A stretch of 64,000 bases of DNA from DASXZH01 sp963829965 (GTDB lineage Bacteria > Armatimonadota > Fimbriimonadia > Fimbriimonadales > Fimbriimonadaceae): the NCBI GenBank assembly GCA_963829965.1, contig CAWHLK010000055.1, forward strand, positions 6,871 to 70,870, given 5' to 3'. The notes under the pieces are model-generated. The model was not told the origin of the DNA. It saw nothing but the letters and a program-made list of their open reading frames with translations, and made no database searches. The translations under genes were made by a program, and so were the position numbers. Positions 17,461 through 26,647 of this stretch are shown one piece after another. The stretch's first letter is position 1. Each line of letters opens with the position of its first letter.

Positions 17461-18851
17461 CGACGGCTCGTTCGAGCCAGGGGTAACTCCTTACCATCGC
17501 CCCGAACCCGCCGGTGACGAAGGGGACCGGCCCCTCTTGCCAGGACAAGAGCGAATGGGAGCCGGTCGGCTCATGGGCATCAGCGCGTTCTGGTTTGCCG
17601 CCAATTTCCACTGGACCGCGATGCTGGCGGTGTTAATGCCTCGCCAGATTGCGGAAATGACGGGCAGATTGCAATCCGAAACATTGGGCTGGCTAATTGG
17701 CGGCGGTGCTGTTTTCCCGCTCCTGGTGCCCCTTCTGGTTGGACCTTTGAGCGACCGATGCATGTCCAGACTCGGGCGCAGAAGACCATTCTTGTTCGCG
17801 GGCGTGACCGTAAATATTGCCGGCCTCATCGGAATGCTGTATTTCTCAACGGCTGGACGGATGGGCACAGGCCCCTTCGGTCTTCCCCTTAATTTTTGGG
17901 GCTATGCAGTCGGCTTCATTATCGTCCAAATAGGCAATAACGTCGCCACAGGCGCCTACCAAGGTGTCATTCCGGACGTCGTTCTTCCATCCCAAAGGGG
18001 CGTTGCCAGCGGCTATATGGGCTTCATGACCCAGCTAGGGTCTGCGCTTGGCATTATCGCGGTCGCCATCGTTTTTCGCAATAACGTCCTGATCAGCTAT
18101 GGGCTTATCATTGCAATGCTCGTGATTTGCGTGCTGGGCACTTCTTCCGCCCTTCGCGAGAAACCTCTAGAACGACAACTCCCTCCTCTCAATGCTGGGG
18201 CATTTCTCAAGAGCCTTTGGATCGATCCAAGAAAGTTTCCAGATTTTTGGTGGGTTTGGATCACGCGAGCGCTCGTGATGTTCGGCTTCTATATCGTTCA
18301 GCCGTTCGTCCGCTACTACTTACGAGACGTCATCCACATTGCCAATGACAAACTTGACATCGTCAGCGGGGTGATTTTCCTGATAATCCTCGTTGCCGCG
18401 ACAATCACGGGCCTTGTCGGGGGCTGGCTCTCGGACCGAGTGGGGCGAAAGAGAATCGTTTACTGGGCAAACGGAATCATGGCAGTTGCGGCCATCGCCC
18501 TTGTCTTCTGCGGCTCCTTGGTGCAGGCTTCTTCTCGTTGGCATCTTTTTTGGCCTTGGCTACGGCGCCTACATCAGCGTCGACTGGGCTTTGGGAACGG
18601 ACGTGCTACCCAAGCAGGAGGAAGCGGCAACAGATATGGCAATCTGGCATATCGCGATGGTGTTTCCGCAGTCGATAGCAACGCCCTTGGCCGGCTGGCT
18701 TCTGTTTATGTGTGGCAGTTTCGTTGAAACGTCCAAGGGAATCCAAACGACTCACTACTTGACCAAGGGCTACATGGTCACTTTCGGTATCGCTGCTGTC
18801 GCTCTCGCCCTCGGAGCGGTCCTGCTGCGCAACGTGAAGAAGGCGAGATAG
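17453..18851 (+). CDS. MFS transporter, SLC45/GPH-like (frameshifted)
   Basis: A polytopic transporter of about 465 aa. The N-terminus (after a short acidic cytoplasmic segment) has the first helix with GISAFWFAANFHWTAML; loop 2-3 has LVGPLSDRCMSRLGRRRPFLF, the MFS signature; and the C-terminal half has GGWLSDRVGRKRIVYW and YGAYISVDWALGTDVLP, which is typical of the SLC45/sugar-proton family. The frame breaks at about 18530 in a TTCTTCT stretch: one extra base separates the first 360 residues from the last helices. The GTG start overlaps the MobA-like gene by 8 bp. The substrate is probably a disaccharide or related compound, but this is inference. Confidence 0.8.
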
Positions 18852-18869
18852 GGTATCAACAAGAGCAGA

Positions 18870-19271
18870 ATGGTCGCAAACAGCGAGATGCAACGTAAAC
18901 CCCGTTATGCCGTATCCAAGTTCACCGTCATCGCGTACGCGCTTTTCTTTGGACCAGCGGTAGTAATTCCAGCCTTTGTCCACCAGCAGATGCCAATGCG
19001 GGGCTGGGTGTATTTTGCGTGGCTATTCTGTACACCACTCGCTGTTTTTATCGGCAATTGGGGCAAGGGTTATCCAGCGAAGTTTTTTGTCGGCCTCACC
19101 GCAGCAATTATCCCGATTGAGCTTGTGTGGTACCTGGCTTACGCGTCGTGCTTTCACACGCCGGACCGCAAAACTATAGCCATCGATTACATTCCGCTGA
19201 TCACCATGGTTTCGCTGGTTTTGCTGCCGTTGGGCGCCATTCTCACCTATCAGGCGACCCGCAAGCGCTAA
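18870..19271 (+). CDS. Hypothetical membrane protein
   Basis: A 133-aa product with four likely membrane helices (about residues 18-38, 46-60, 70-92, 104-125) and short polar loops. I do not recognise the family. It follows the MFS transporter by 18 bp in the same direction. The ATG at 18870 is preceded by a weak purine stretch. Its stop lies 3 bp from the convergent TPR gene end. Confidence 0.55.
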   Translation: MVANSEMQRKPRYAVSKFTVIAYALFFGPAVVIPAFVHQQMPMRGWVYFAWLFCTPLAVFIGNWGKGYPAKFFVGLTAAIIPIELVWYLAYASCFHTPDRKTIAIDYIPLITMVSLVLLPLGAILTYQATRKR

Positions 19272-19274
19272 TCT

Positions 19275-20201
19275 CTAGCTCGCGCGCTTTCTCGTCTGCT
19301 CAGTCAGCCACTCTTTTTGCGCTTTCGGCGTGAATATCATGGGAGGCGGATATAGCAGGTGCAGGAGAACGGGGTCTCCAGGGAACCTGTTCAAACCTTC
19401 TTCGGCCACCTCGCGTAGTTTGTCTCGCTCGCCTAAATCTCTGTAGCAGAGGGCCAACCATCGGTAGCTATGCTGCAGCGCTGAGTTTTCCGTATCCTCC
19501 AGAACCCAGTCGCGATTTCTGCCCATTTCGCGCGCCTGCTCCAGATAGGTGACGGCTTTTGGCAGATCATGCAGGCGCGTGATGTAGATCTGGCCGATCT
19601 CCATCACAATGGAGACGCTGTACGGGTCCTGCTTGCGTCCATCCTTCAGGTAAGCCAGCGCTTTGATCGCGGATTCATTGGTTCGGTCGCGGGCGATGAT
19701 TGCCGCGCCCTGCACCCACCCCGGAACGAAGTCCGGATCGATCCAAGTCATCAGCCTAAACAGCGGGAGAGCCAGCTTGGGATCGTTGTGGTGATGGTGG
19801 TGCATATCCTTGTACGCACTGGTCGCGCGCTCGATATCACCAAAAACACCTCGGAAATCCCGGTCCTTCGAAGGAATCGTCGTCAGAACGGATTCCTCGT
19901 CCAAAATCTTCGCCTTACCGTCATCGGCGGCATCTTCGGTCTTCACGCCCGCATGGCGCTCCGAGTCCGTCATTTGCCGCATTTCGACACCGTTGTGCAA
20001 GTACAAATCGGCATGAAGCCAAAGCCAAGCAGAAGCGCTTGTCTTGAACTGCCCCAAGATAGACATTGAAGAATACTGTTCTTGAGCGTCCAAACCAGCC
20101 GGAACATAAGGCGGATTTACCACCTGATCCATTGGCCTAATGGCATAACCGACAGCTATGGCCGAAACAAGAACGCTACCGATCAACAGCTTGCGCATCA
20201 T
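19275..20201 (-). CDS. TPR-repeat protein, membrane-anchored, part of ABC exporter operon
   Basis: A 308-aa protein with a single N-terminal membrane segment (LLIGSVLVSAIAVGYAI) and an exported or periplasmic-facing body. Tetratricopeptide-like helices are seen from about residue 165 to 290 (ESAIKALAYLKDGRKQDPY, KAVTYLEQAREMGRNRD, SYRWLALCYRDLGERDKLRE). A run of five His residues occurs near residue 137 and is unusual. It overlaps the permease gene by 4 bp (ATGA), and so is the third gene of the operon ABC ATPase-permease-TPR. Its role may be to link the exporter to a partner, but this is inferred. Confidence 0.65.
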   Translation of the reverse strand: MMRKLLIGSVLVSAIAVGYAIRPMDQVVNPPYVPAGLDAQEQYSSMSILGQFKTSASAWLWLHADLYLHNGVEMRQMTDSERHAGVKTEDAADDGKAKILDEESVLTTIPSKDRDFRGVFGDIERATSAYKDMHHHHHNDPKLALPLFRLMTWIDPDFVPGWVQGAAIIARDRTNESAIKALAYLKDGRKQDPYSVSIVMEIGQIYITRLHDLPKAVTYLEQAREMGRNRDWVLEDTENSALQHSYRWLALCYRDLGERDKLREVAEEGLNRFPGDPVLLHLLYPPPMIFTPKAQKEWLTEQTRKRAS

Positions 20202-21034
20202 ATGGTTTGTTTCCGAAACTTAAGCCATGCAAGGATGAGCATAGCACCGGCATACGTGAACATGTAGACAACTAGCGCACCCATAACCCACAGGGGTGCC
20301 GGTCCCCAGCCAACGTTCGCTGCCCTAGACCCCATATCAAACAATGAAAACTGCGGAACCATTGCGTTCAACACCTTAAACATCTCTCGCATAGGCTGCG
20401 AAGCGGTCCCGCTCGCCATCACCAGCGCGCGAACCATCATGCTCGATCCAAACGCCAAGACAAAACTCAAAGTACATGCCGCTTGCGGAGTCATATAGGC
20501 ACTTAGCGCCAGCGTTACCGCGCAAATCACTACCAGCCCCATCATCTTGGCCACGACATACTGAACCATGACCAACTCGAACTGAACATGAAAAATGAAG
20601 AGAGCAAGAGCGGTCATAAACGCGAGGCATAGAAAACCGATCCAGCTGGCGAAAACCGCACCCAGGAACTTGCCAAATAGCAGATCAAATCGGCTGATCG
20701 GCCTGGCAAGAAGCGGATAAAGCGTGCGGTTACGGATCTCATCCGGCAACAGCCGCGCGCTAGTAAGAACAGCCACGATTGTGGAGAAGAGCCCGAGCAC
20801 GGTGACCGCAAGGTCTTTAATGAAGACTTCTAACCCCGAAACCCCGAAAAAGCCCAGCGCGCTGGCGCCGACGATCATGATGAATCCGAGGATCGCAATG
20901 ACCCACAGGTCCTTGCGACGCAGGGCCTCGAGCAAAACGCCTCGTGAGATGGCGTTCCAGCAGCGAAGTTTGGGTACAAAACGAGCCCCCCTCGGCGGAG
21001 CGGGTCTTACATCAATAGAGGCACTTAAACTCAT
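20198..21034 (-). CDS. ABC transporter permease (ABC-2 / NosY-like)
   Basis: A 278-aa integral membrane protein with six likely helices: residues about 50-70, 80-100 (including TVLGLFSTIVAVLTSARLLPDEI), 130-155, 160-180, 190-210 and 250-270. The motif LLPDEIRNRTLYPLLARPISRFDLLFGKFLG is typical of ABC-2 type permeases that follow the first helix pair. It overlaps the ATPase gene upstream (4 bp) and the TPR gene downstream (4 bp), so it works with the ATPase as an exporter of unknown substrate. Confidence 0.85.
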   Translation of the reverse strand: MSLSASIDVRPAPPRGARFVPKLRCWNAISRGVLLEALRRKDLWVIAILGFIMIVGASALGFFGVSGLEVFIKDLAVTVLGLFSTIVAVLTSARLLPDEIRNRTLYPLLARPISRFDLLFGKFLGAVFASWIGFLCLAFMTALALFIFHVQFELVMVQYVVAKMMGLVVICAVTLALSAYMTPQAACTLSFVLAFGSSMMVRALVMASGTASQPMREMFKVLNAMVPQFSLFDMGSRAANVGWGPAPLWVMGALVVYMFTYAGAMLILAWLKFRKQTI

Positions 21035-21951
21035 GCCGCCCTCCCAATCGTTTCCACAAAATAGTCTTCAAGCGAACCGTCCTTTGCCACAACATCGAGG
21101 ATTTTTCCTTTCTCCTTTTGAACCCTATCCAAAGCCTGAAGGAGGCCCTCCTTGGAATGGAAACGAGCGAGGTACTCGCCGGGTCTGGGTTCGCTCCAAT
21201 CTTCGGTAAGGTCCAGCAGCGAAACACTGCCCGCGTAAGCCAACTCGTAGTTCCGAAGTTCCTGCTTGAGCTCGTTTATCGACCTCTCATCAACCAGCTT
21301 GCCGTTGTGGATGACCAGAATGCGGTCACAAAGCATCTCAACTTCGCTGAGCTCATGACTTGAGAAAAAGAGCGTACAGCCTGCATCGCGTCGTGCTTTT
21401 AAGACCTGGCGCAGTTCCTTTCTGCCAACTGGGTCGAGGCCGCTGGTGACCTCGTCCAGAATAAGCAGCTCCGGCTCGCCAAGCAATGACTGAGCGATGC
21501 CGACTCGCTGGAGCATGCCTTTAGAAAGGGTTCGGTTCCTCTTATTGGCTGCCTCCGCGAGCCCCACAAGCTCCAAGAGATAAAGTGCTTCGCTTCGAAG
21601 CTGCCGACCGCTGAGGCCTTGCAGCTCTCCGTAGAGCGTGAGAGTCTCAAGAGGCGATAGAAACGGATAATAGAGAGCGACTTCAGGCAAGTAACCCACC
21701 CGCGCACGCGATTCCAGAGTGCCGGCGGGATGGCCAAATATCTCGCACATGCCCCCGGATGGCTTAATAAAGCCCATGAGAGCCTTTAGAGTGCTGCTTT
21801 TGCCAGCGCCGTTGGGGCCAAGGAATCCAACAACCTCGCCAGCTTGCACATCAAAACTCAGCCCCCGAACGGCTTCTATCCATTTACCGTTCTTCGCCAT
21901 GTAGCGAACATGGAGGTCTTCCGCCCAAATTGCGTTGCTCACACTTGTCAT
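21031..21951 (-). CDS. ABC transporter ATP-binding protein
   Basis: A 306-aa ATPase subunit of an exporter: Walker A GPNGAGKSST, signature LSKGMLQRVGIAQSLL (usual LSGGQ replaced by LSKGM, common in the NatA/CcmA group), Walker B LLILDEVTSGLDP, then the H-loop SSHELSEVE. After this a C-terminal accessory region of about 80 residues follows, as in CcmA-type subunits. I chose ATG 21951 because the sequence upstream of it is unlike a conserved domain, although an open frame continues further. It overlaps the permease gene by 4 bp. Confidence 0.88.
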   Translation of the reverse strand: MTSVSNAIWAEDLHVRYMAKNGKWIEAVRGLSFDVQAGEVVGFLGPNGAGKSSTLKALMGFIKPSGGMCEIFGHPAGTLESRARVGYLPEVALYYPFLSPLETLTLYGELQGLSGRQLRSEALYLLELVGLAEAANKRNRTLSKGMLQRVGIAQSLLGEPELLILDEVTSGLDPVGRKELRQVLKARRDAGCTLFFSSHELSEVEMLCDRILVIHNGKLVDERSINELKQELRNYELAYAGSVSLLDLTEDWSEPRPGEYLARFHSKEGLLQALDRVQKEKGKILDVVAKDGSLEDYFVETIGRAA

Positions 21952-22213
21952 TTTCGGCGATGACGATCGGGTTATACAGGACAATTTCTCAGGTTTTATC
22001 GGGTGCCGCATTTGGGCGCCATTCCTGAAGAATGGCCGCGAAATCGTGATGATGGTTGGCCGTGACGACCCTGCGTCCTCTGCGGGCAACGTCAACATGT
22101 CCTCAAAAGCTGCCGGCCTAGGTGACGGAGTTCCGTGATTTCCGCCGATATTCCGGACATCCTAACCATAGAAACCGCAGAACAGCGTTACTAGGATAGA
22201 ATTCAAGACTCAC

Positions 22214-22945
22214 ATGTGCGCCCGATACACCCTGCGAACGAGTTCAGCTATGGTAAAGCACCTTTTTAATCTCGAAGAGGTCGATGAGCTAGAAGCCCGC
22301 TACAACATCGCGCCAACTCAAGACGTTCCCGTCGTAACTCAGAGCCGGGAAGGCGACCGCAAGCTACGCATGCTTCGCTGGGGCCTGATTCCGACTTGGG
22401 CGAAGAGCCCGACCGCGGGAGCAACCCAAATTAACGCGAGGGCCGAATCCTTAAGGGACCGACCTTCCCATCGCACGCTTTTCGAACGACGCCGTTGCCT
22501 CATACCCGCCGACGGTTTTTTCGAGTGGAAGACCATTCCGCCAGAAGTGGAGCAAGGATCACTGTTTGGCGCTGAAACGACCAAAACCGGCAAACCGCGC
22601 AAGCAGCCTTACCACTTCACCATGAAGGATGGCAGCCTCTTCGCTTTCGCAGGCGTTTGGGATCGGTGGAGCGACCCGGACGGCAAGATCGTGGACAGCT
22701 GTTGCCTGATCACCACTGTGCCCAATGCGCTGCTGTCCTCTATCCACGATCGGATGCCGGTCATCATCGCCAGGGACGATTACAAGCTTTGGCTCAACCG
22801 GCACGCAACGAACGCCGCCGACCTCATGCACCTGCTGCTGCCTTACCCGGAATCAGAAATGAAGGCTACACCCGTGAACTCCGTAGTCGGTAACTCGCGC
22901 ATCGATACGCCCGAATGCATCCAACCGGTAGCGGCATTAGTCTGA
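22214..22945 (+). CDS. SOS response-associated peptidase (SRAP, YedK/HMCES family)
   Basis: Forms a covalent thiazolidine bond to abasic sites in single-stranded DNA, protecting them. The 243-aa protein begins Met-Cys (Cys2 is the crosslinking residue once Met is removed), contains RYNIAPTQDVPVV, RWGLIPTWA, INARAESLRDRP, the catalytic Glu in CLIPADGFFEWK and the His in SIHDRMPVI. All of the family's key positions are present. It is a stand-alone gene; the stop overlaps a small lipoprotein gene on the other strand. Confidence 0.95.
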   Translation: MCARYTLRTSSAMVKHLFNLEEVDELEARYNIAPTQDVPVVTQSREGDRKLRMLRWGLIPTWAKSPTAGATQINARAESLRDRPSHRTLFERRRCLIPADGFFEWKTIPPEVEQGSLFGAETTKTGKPRKQPYHFTMKDGSLFAFAGVWDRWSDPDGKIVDSCCLITTVPNALLSSIHDRMPVIIARDDYKLWLNRHATNAADLMHLLLPYPESEMKATPVNSVVGNSRIDTPECIQPVAALV

Positions 22946-23098
22946 ATCAGCCCCACCCGCTTTTTTCATCGCCGCACTCGTGTCATCCCGGTTCGGGTTA
23001 TCCAGGGTTTTGTTCGCCATGGGCTTTGCACAGGCAGAAAGCAGCATCGGAAGCAAAATTAACACCAAAAGCGCGGAAGCAAAGGCTGATTTTTTCAT
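22937..23098 (-). CDS. Small lipoprotein (53 aa)
   Basis: A short gene not easily found by length. It reads MKKSAFASALLVLILLPMLL followed by SAC, a clear lipoprotein signal with the lipobox LLSAC (Cys25), and then about 29 mature residues rich in Asn, Asp and Lys that end GGADSD. A strong ribosome site GGAGGAG stands 8-9 bp before the ATG. It overlaps the 3' end of the SRAP gene by 9 bp on the opposite strand. Its position just downstream of the flagellar operon gives no functional hint. Confidence 0.75.
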   Translation of the reverse strand: MKKSAFASALLVLILLPMLLSACAKPMANKTLDNPNRDDTSAAMKKAGGADSD

Positions 23099-23198
23099 AG
23101 GCATACTCCTCCAAGGCCCTTTTTGATTTGGGGCTCAAATAGAGCGACCGAAAAAACGAGCAAAAGGTTGCGATTGGAATTAATTTGCGGCCTAAGTG

Positions 23199-23672
23199 TC
23201 AGGATTCGTCCTTCTCAATCGATGCCTGCTTCTCTACCAGCGCGCTGATCTTTGAGGCGCGCTTGGGAGGGAGGATAGAAAGAATGCTCGCGACCTTTTC
23301 GGGGTCCATCTGCAGAAAAACCTTCGCGACATCGGCGTCCTTCCAGTCGGCAACGATCCCCATCACTTTGGTCGCGTCCATCGCATTCCATAGCCCGGCA
23401 AGCGACTCGGCGCCTTTCGTCGGATCGCTAACCGGGGCCGGCGGTTTGGCTATAGGTTTCGTCTCAACCGGCGGTTGCGTCTTCTTCGGAGGTGGCGGTG
23501 AAGGCTTGATAGCTGGAGGGGGAGCCGAGCTCTTTGTGTTCTTCGAGGCCACTAATTTGGGCTTATTAGAACGGGTTAGCCCCGGAATCTTGAGGATGCC
23601 GAACACTCCTAGGCCGGCAACCACGCCACCAAGGAGGACCAGTATCCCAAAGATCAGGAAAACCTTTTTCAT
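23199..23672 (-). CDS. MotE-like / MgtE N-domain protein in flagellar operon
   Basis: A 157-aa protein with one N-terminal membrane helix (FLIFGILVLLGGVVAGLGVFG), a Pro/Lys-rich linker (about residues 40-85), and a C-terminal domain matching the MgtE intracellular N domain (MDATKVMGIVADWKDADVAK..MDPEKVASILSILPPKRASKI). This is the architecture of MotE (YlxF), a chaperone for motor assembly. It is the last gene of the flagellar operon, overlapping the transglycosylase by 4 bp. In Bacillus the same position after fliJ holds ylxF, which supports the assignment. Confidence 0.75.
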   Translation of the reverse strand: MKKVFLIFGILVLLGGVVAGLGVFGILKIPGLTRSNKPKLVASKNTKSSAPPPAIKPSPPPPKKTQPPVETKPIAKPPAPVSDPTKGAESLAGLWNAMDATKVMGIVADWKDADVAKVFLQMDPEKVASILSILPPKRASKISALVEKQASIEKDES

Positions 23673-24251
23673 AGAGACTTGCGTGTGCTAACCAGGTTCA
23701 TTATTTTGTTGACGTAGTCTTGAGTCTCCTGATATGGAGGTATTTGGTTTCCCGCCTTGATGACGGCATGCGGCCCCGCATTATATGCGGCAAGTGCAAG
23801 CTTGGGATCGCCGAACTGCTTTAAGAGCTGGCCAAGGTATTTCGCTCCGCCATTAAGATTCTGGGCAGGGTCCAAAGCGTTGGCAACGCCCAGGGACTGC
23901 GCCGTTCCCGGCGATCAATTGGCATAAGCCCAAGGCGCCGGAATGCGAGCGCGCCCCCGGATTGTAATTGCTCTCCGTGGAGACGAGCGCATCTAGCATG
24001 TTCTCGTCGACCCCGTTTTGCTTAGCCGCCTGGGAGATCATTTGCTTCAGTTCCGGACTCGCCTTGCCGCAGATCGACATGCCCGGCCCGAAAGGACTCA
24101 AAGGCTGATTCCCGATCTCACCTTGCAGGCTTGTGGTTGCCGCCAGATGGCTCTGGAAACTGGGACCGAATACCGAATCCAGCTTGCCCTGGATCTCTTG
24201 CATTCGCGTCATGATGGCCTGCGGCCCCTTAAATTCACCGATACTATTCAT
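23669..24251 (-). CDS. Soluble lytic transglycosylase in flagellar operon (frameshifted)
   Basis: Peptidoglycan-cleaving enzyme (SLT fold), about 193 aa. The ATG at 24251 overlaps the fliJ stop (ATGA). N-terminal residues (about 1-90) lack a signal peptide. The SLT domain follows: QNGVDENMLDALVSTESNYNPG (catalytic Glu in STESN), GALGLCQL, then in another frame GTAQSLGVANALDPAQNLNGG and LALAAYNAGPHAV. One extra base at about 23913 splits the two; removing it gives the standard QLMPGTAQSLGV. It is likely exported by the flagellar apparatus or acts locally to let the rod pass through the cell wall, as FlgJ or SltF does elsewhere. Confidence 0.85.
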
Positions 24252-24667
24252 GCAGCTTTCTTCCTCAAGGCCCATTCGTCGAGTTCGAGCTGCAAGTGCC
24301 TGTCGGCCTCTAACTGCCACTCTCGATACTGCGTCTCGTACATTTTGTTGAGCGCCTCCAACTCGACTTTTCTTTCTGTCCAAGCTTCGAGAGCGAGGCT
24401 CTCCTCGTGGACTAAAACGTTCGTGACGATGCGTTGCTCGATGTCCTTCTGCTCCAACTTTTTGAGTTGAGCCTCTAGCGTTTGTCGTGATTCCACGGTT
24501 TGGTTTGGCCACCGCAGAGCCTCGTCTCTAAGTTCGCTAATCTTCAGAAGATTTAGCTCTGCTTCGAGCCGCGCCGATCGCGCCTCCAAGTAGGCTTCCT
24601 TAGCCCACTGCTCCAAAAGCTGCCGATATTCGAGCACCTTTTCGAGCCTAAAGTTAAACTTTTTCAC
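24248..24667 (-). CDS. fliJ: Flagellar export protein FliJ
   Basis: Cytoplasmic coiled-coil component of the flagellar type III export ATPase complex. The 139-aa product is almost entirely heptad helices (FNFRLEKVLEYRQLLEQWAKEAY and a long charged repeat), as expected. The start is GTG 24667, with GGAG 7 bp upstream; it overlaps the fliI stop. The transglycosylase gene overlaps its 3' end by 4 bp. Sequence identity to known FliJ proteins is always low, so the call rests on coiled-coil composition, length and position. Confidence 0.85.
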   Translation of the reverse strand: MKKFNFRLEKVLEYRQLLEQWAKEAYLEARSARLEAELNLLKISELRDEALRWPNQTVESRQTLEAQLKKLEQKDIEQRIVTNVLVHEESLALEAWTERKVELEALNKMYETQYREWQLEADRHLQLELDEWALRKKAA

Positions 24668-25979
24668 CCAATATCTCCTCAATCTCCCATTGCGTCGTGT
24701 GGAAATCAGTAGCCTCGGATTTCTTTTGTCTAAGAAAACCGTTTATAGCTTCCCATTTCGAAAGTGCCCTGTCTGCTATTGGCTTGGAGCCCGGCTTGTA
24801 AGCCCCGATGCTTACTAGGTCCTCAACGTCCGCATAGGCGGCTAGCAGTTCCCGAAGGTCCCGCGCCAGTTCCACGTGCTTCTCCGAAGTGACCATTGGC
24901 ATCACCCTACTTAGGCTTTGAAGCACGTCGATTGGCGGATAGTGGCCTTTGCTTGTTAGCTTCCGGCTCAAAACGATATGCCCATCCAAGATCGAACGCG
25001 AGGCGTCCGCAATTGGCTCATTGGTATCGTCGCCCTCAACTAAAACGGTGTATAACCCGGTGATGCTGCCAAACTTCCCATTTCCAGCGCGTTCCATGAG
25101 CTTTGGCAGCATGGCGAACACGCTGGGCGTGTACCCCTTGGTGCTTGGAGGCTCGCCAATGGCGAGCCCAACTTCTCGCTGTGCCATGCAAAACCGAGTC
25201 ACCGAGTCCATCATGAGCAACACCTTCTTGCCCTGATCTCGGAAGCTCTCGGCAATCGCGGTCGCCGTCAACGCCGCCTTGATTCGGACGAGCGCAGGCT
25301 GCTCCGATGTGGCGCAAACAATGACGCTTCGTCGAAGCCCCTCTTCACCAAGATCATGCTCGATGAACTCGCGAACTTCCCTTCCTCGTTCCCCAACCAG
25401 GGCGATTACGTTAATGTCGGCGGTTGCATTCCTGGCGATCATGCCGAGAAGCGTGCTCTTGCCAACGCCCGATCCGGCAAAAATTCCCATGCGCTGCCCC
25501 TCCGCGATCGTCAGCGCCAGGTCGATTGCTCGAACGCCGGTTGGCAGCGGGTTGTGGATCATGGCCCGCTGCATTGCGTTCGGCGGCGTGCTATAAACTG
25601 GATACCAGCCATCTGCCTGTAAGGGTCCCAGCCCATCCATTGGTTCGCCAAGGCCATCAAGCGTCCGGCCAAGCAAGCGGTCGCCGGTCGGAACTTGAAG
25701 GCAGTGCCCGGAACCCCTTACGATACACCCGGCCCGCACTCCTGAAAGTTCACCCAACGGCATCAACAGGACGCGGTCGCCTCTAAAGCCAACTACTTCG
25801 GCCCTTATCGGCTCAGGAGCTCCGGTTTCAATCGTGCATAAGTCTCCAACTCGTGCATTAGGGCCGTTCGCTTCTGCAACAAGCCCTACCACCTGCGTAA
25901 TGCGGCCATGGATCTTAAGGAGCAAACTCTCCTCAACCGCCTTGCGGGCAGCGGTAAAACTGGCGGCTGGAACGGTCAC
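24654..25979 (-). CDS. fliI: Flagellum-specific ATP synthase FliI
   Basis: ATPase that energises flagellar protein export. The 441-aa protein has the F1-like fold with Walker A GSGVGKSTLLG (about residue 160), the conserved GERGREVREFI segment, Walker B KVLLMMDSVTRF, and GEPPSTKGYTPSVFAMLPKL typical of the FliI/InvC group. It starts at 25979, overlapping fliH by 4 bp, and it is intact. It sits between fliH and fliJ as in most flagellar operons. Confidence 0.97.
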   Translation of the reverse strand: MTVPAASFTAARKAVEESLLLKIHGRITQVVGLVAEANGPNARVGDLCTIETGAPEPIRAEVVGFRGDRVLLMPLGELSGVRAGCIVRGSGHCLQVPTGDRLLGRTLDGLGEPMDGLGPLQADGWYPVYSTPPNAMQRAMIHNPLPTGVRAIDLALTIAEGQRMGIFAGSGVGKSTLLGMIARNATADINVIALVGERGREVREFIEHDLGEEGLRRSVIVCATSEQPALVRIKAALTATAIAESFRDQGKKVLLMMDSVTRFCMAQREVGLAIGEPPSTKGYTPSVFAMLPKLMERAGNGKFGSITGLYTVLVEGDDTNEPIADASRSILDGHIVLSRKLTSKGHYPPIDVLQSLSRVMPMVTSEKHVELARDLRELLAAYADVEDLVSIGAYKPGSKPIADRALSKWEAINGFLRQKKSEATDFHTTQWEIEEILGEKV

Positions 25980-26647
25980 GCTGCCCTCCTAATCGATTCC
26001 AGAAGTTCGGCAAACTTCATATCGAGGGTTGCATCCACGATTCCTCCGTCGGTCTCGATTACGCATCCTCCGACAAGATCTTCGTCTGCGACGATTTCTA
26101 GGGATTTGATGGAGGGGGCCGTAGCCAGAATGCCGCTGCGATGCGCTTCTAAGAGTTCGCTGTCTGCCAGCCGGACCTTAATCGTCGCCCGAGTCGCATG
26201 AGTAACCTCGGCTACCGCTTCCTTGACAATGCTCAATATGGTCTCGGGATCGGTGGCCAACTCTTTGGCCACTATCCGCTCGGCGATAAGAATCGATAAA
26301 GCGGCCAAGCCCGGCTCTGCGCCTTCAAACCACCGCGTTATCGCGCTATCGACCTTCGAAACCGACCGCTCCACAAGAGCGTTCAACTCTGCTTTCTTAG
26401 CCTGGGAAGCTTCTTCATACGCCTTTTCAAGACCTTCCTGATGGCCATCCTCATAGCCGATATCTCTCCCCTGGGGATAGCCGGTAGCGCGGCCATCCGC
26501 GAGTCCTTCCTCGAAGGCATCCTTCTTGATCTGCTCAATCTCCAGATCCGTCCGGGCCATTTTAGACAGCACTTCTTTGGTAGGAATCGGCTTCAGCAAG
26601 GAAGCGAAGTCCTTGATCGGCTCGGCGGTGGTTTCGCGCTTAAACAA
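25976..26647 (-). CDS. fliH: Flagellar assembly protein FliH
   Basis: Regulator of FliI. From TTG 26647 the product is 223 aa: a variable N-terminus, a Gly-rich region with the heptad-like G-x-x-x-G repeats DGRATGYPQGRDIGYEDGHQEG characteristic of FliH, and the C-terminal domain with VRLADSELLEAHRSG and GGCVIETDGGIVDATLDMKFAELLESI. TTG 26647 has a purine-rich GGGGGAGAGG site 9 bp upstream and overlaps the fliG stop; longer starts (GTG 26668, ATG 26716) lack a ribosome site or overlap fliG more deeply. The operon order and domain pattern make the call firm, the start less so. Confidence 0.85.
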   Translation of the reverse strand: MFKRETTAEPIKDFASLLKPIPTKEVLSKMARTDLEIEQIKKDAFEEGLADGRATGYPQGRDIGYEDGHQEGLEKAYEEASQAKKAELNALVERSVSKVDSAITRWFEGAEPGLAALSILIAERIVAKELATDPETILSIVKEAVAEVTHATRATIKVRLADSELLEAHRSGILATAPSIKSLEIVADEDLVGGCVIETDGGIVDATLDMKFAELLESIRRAA

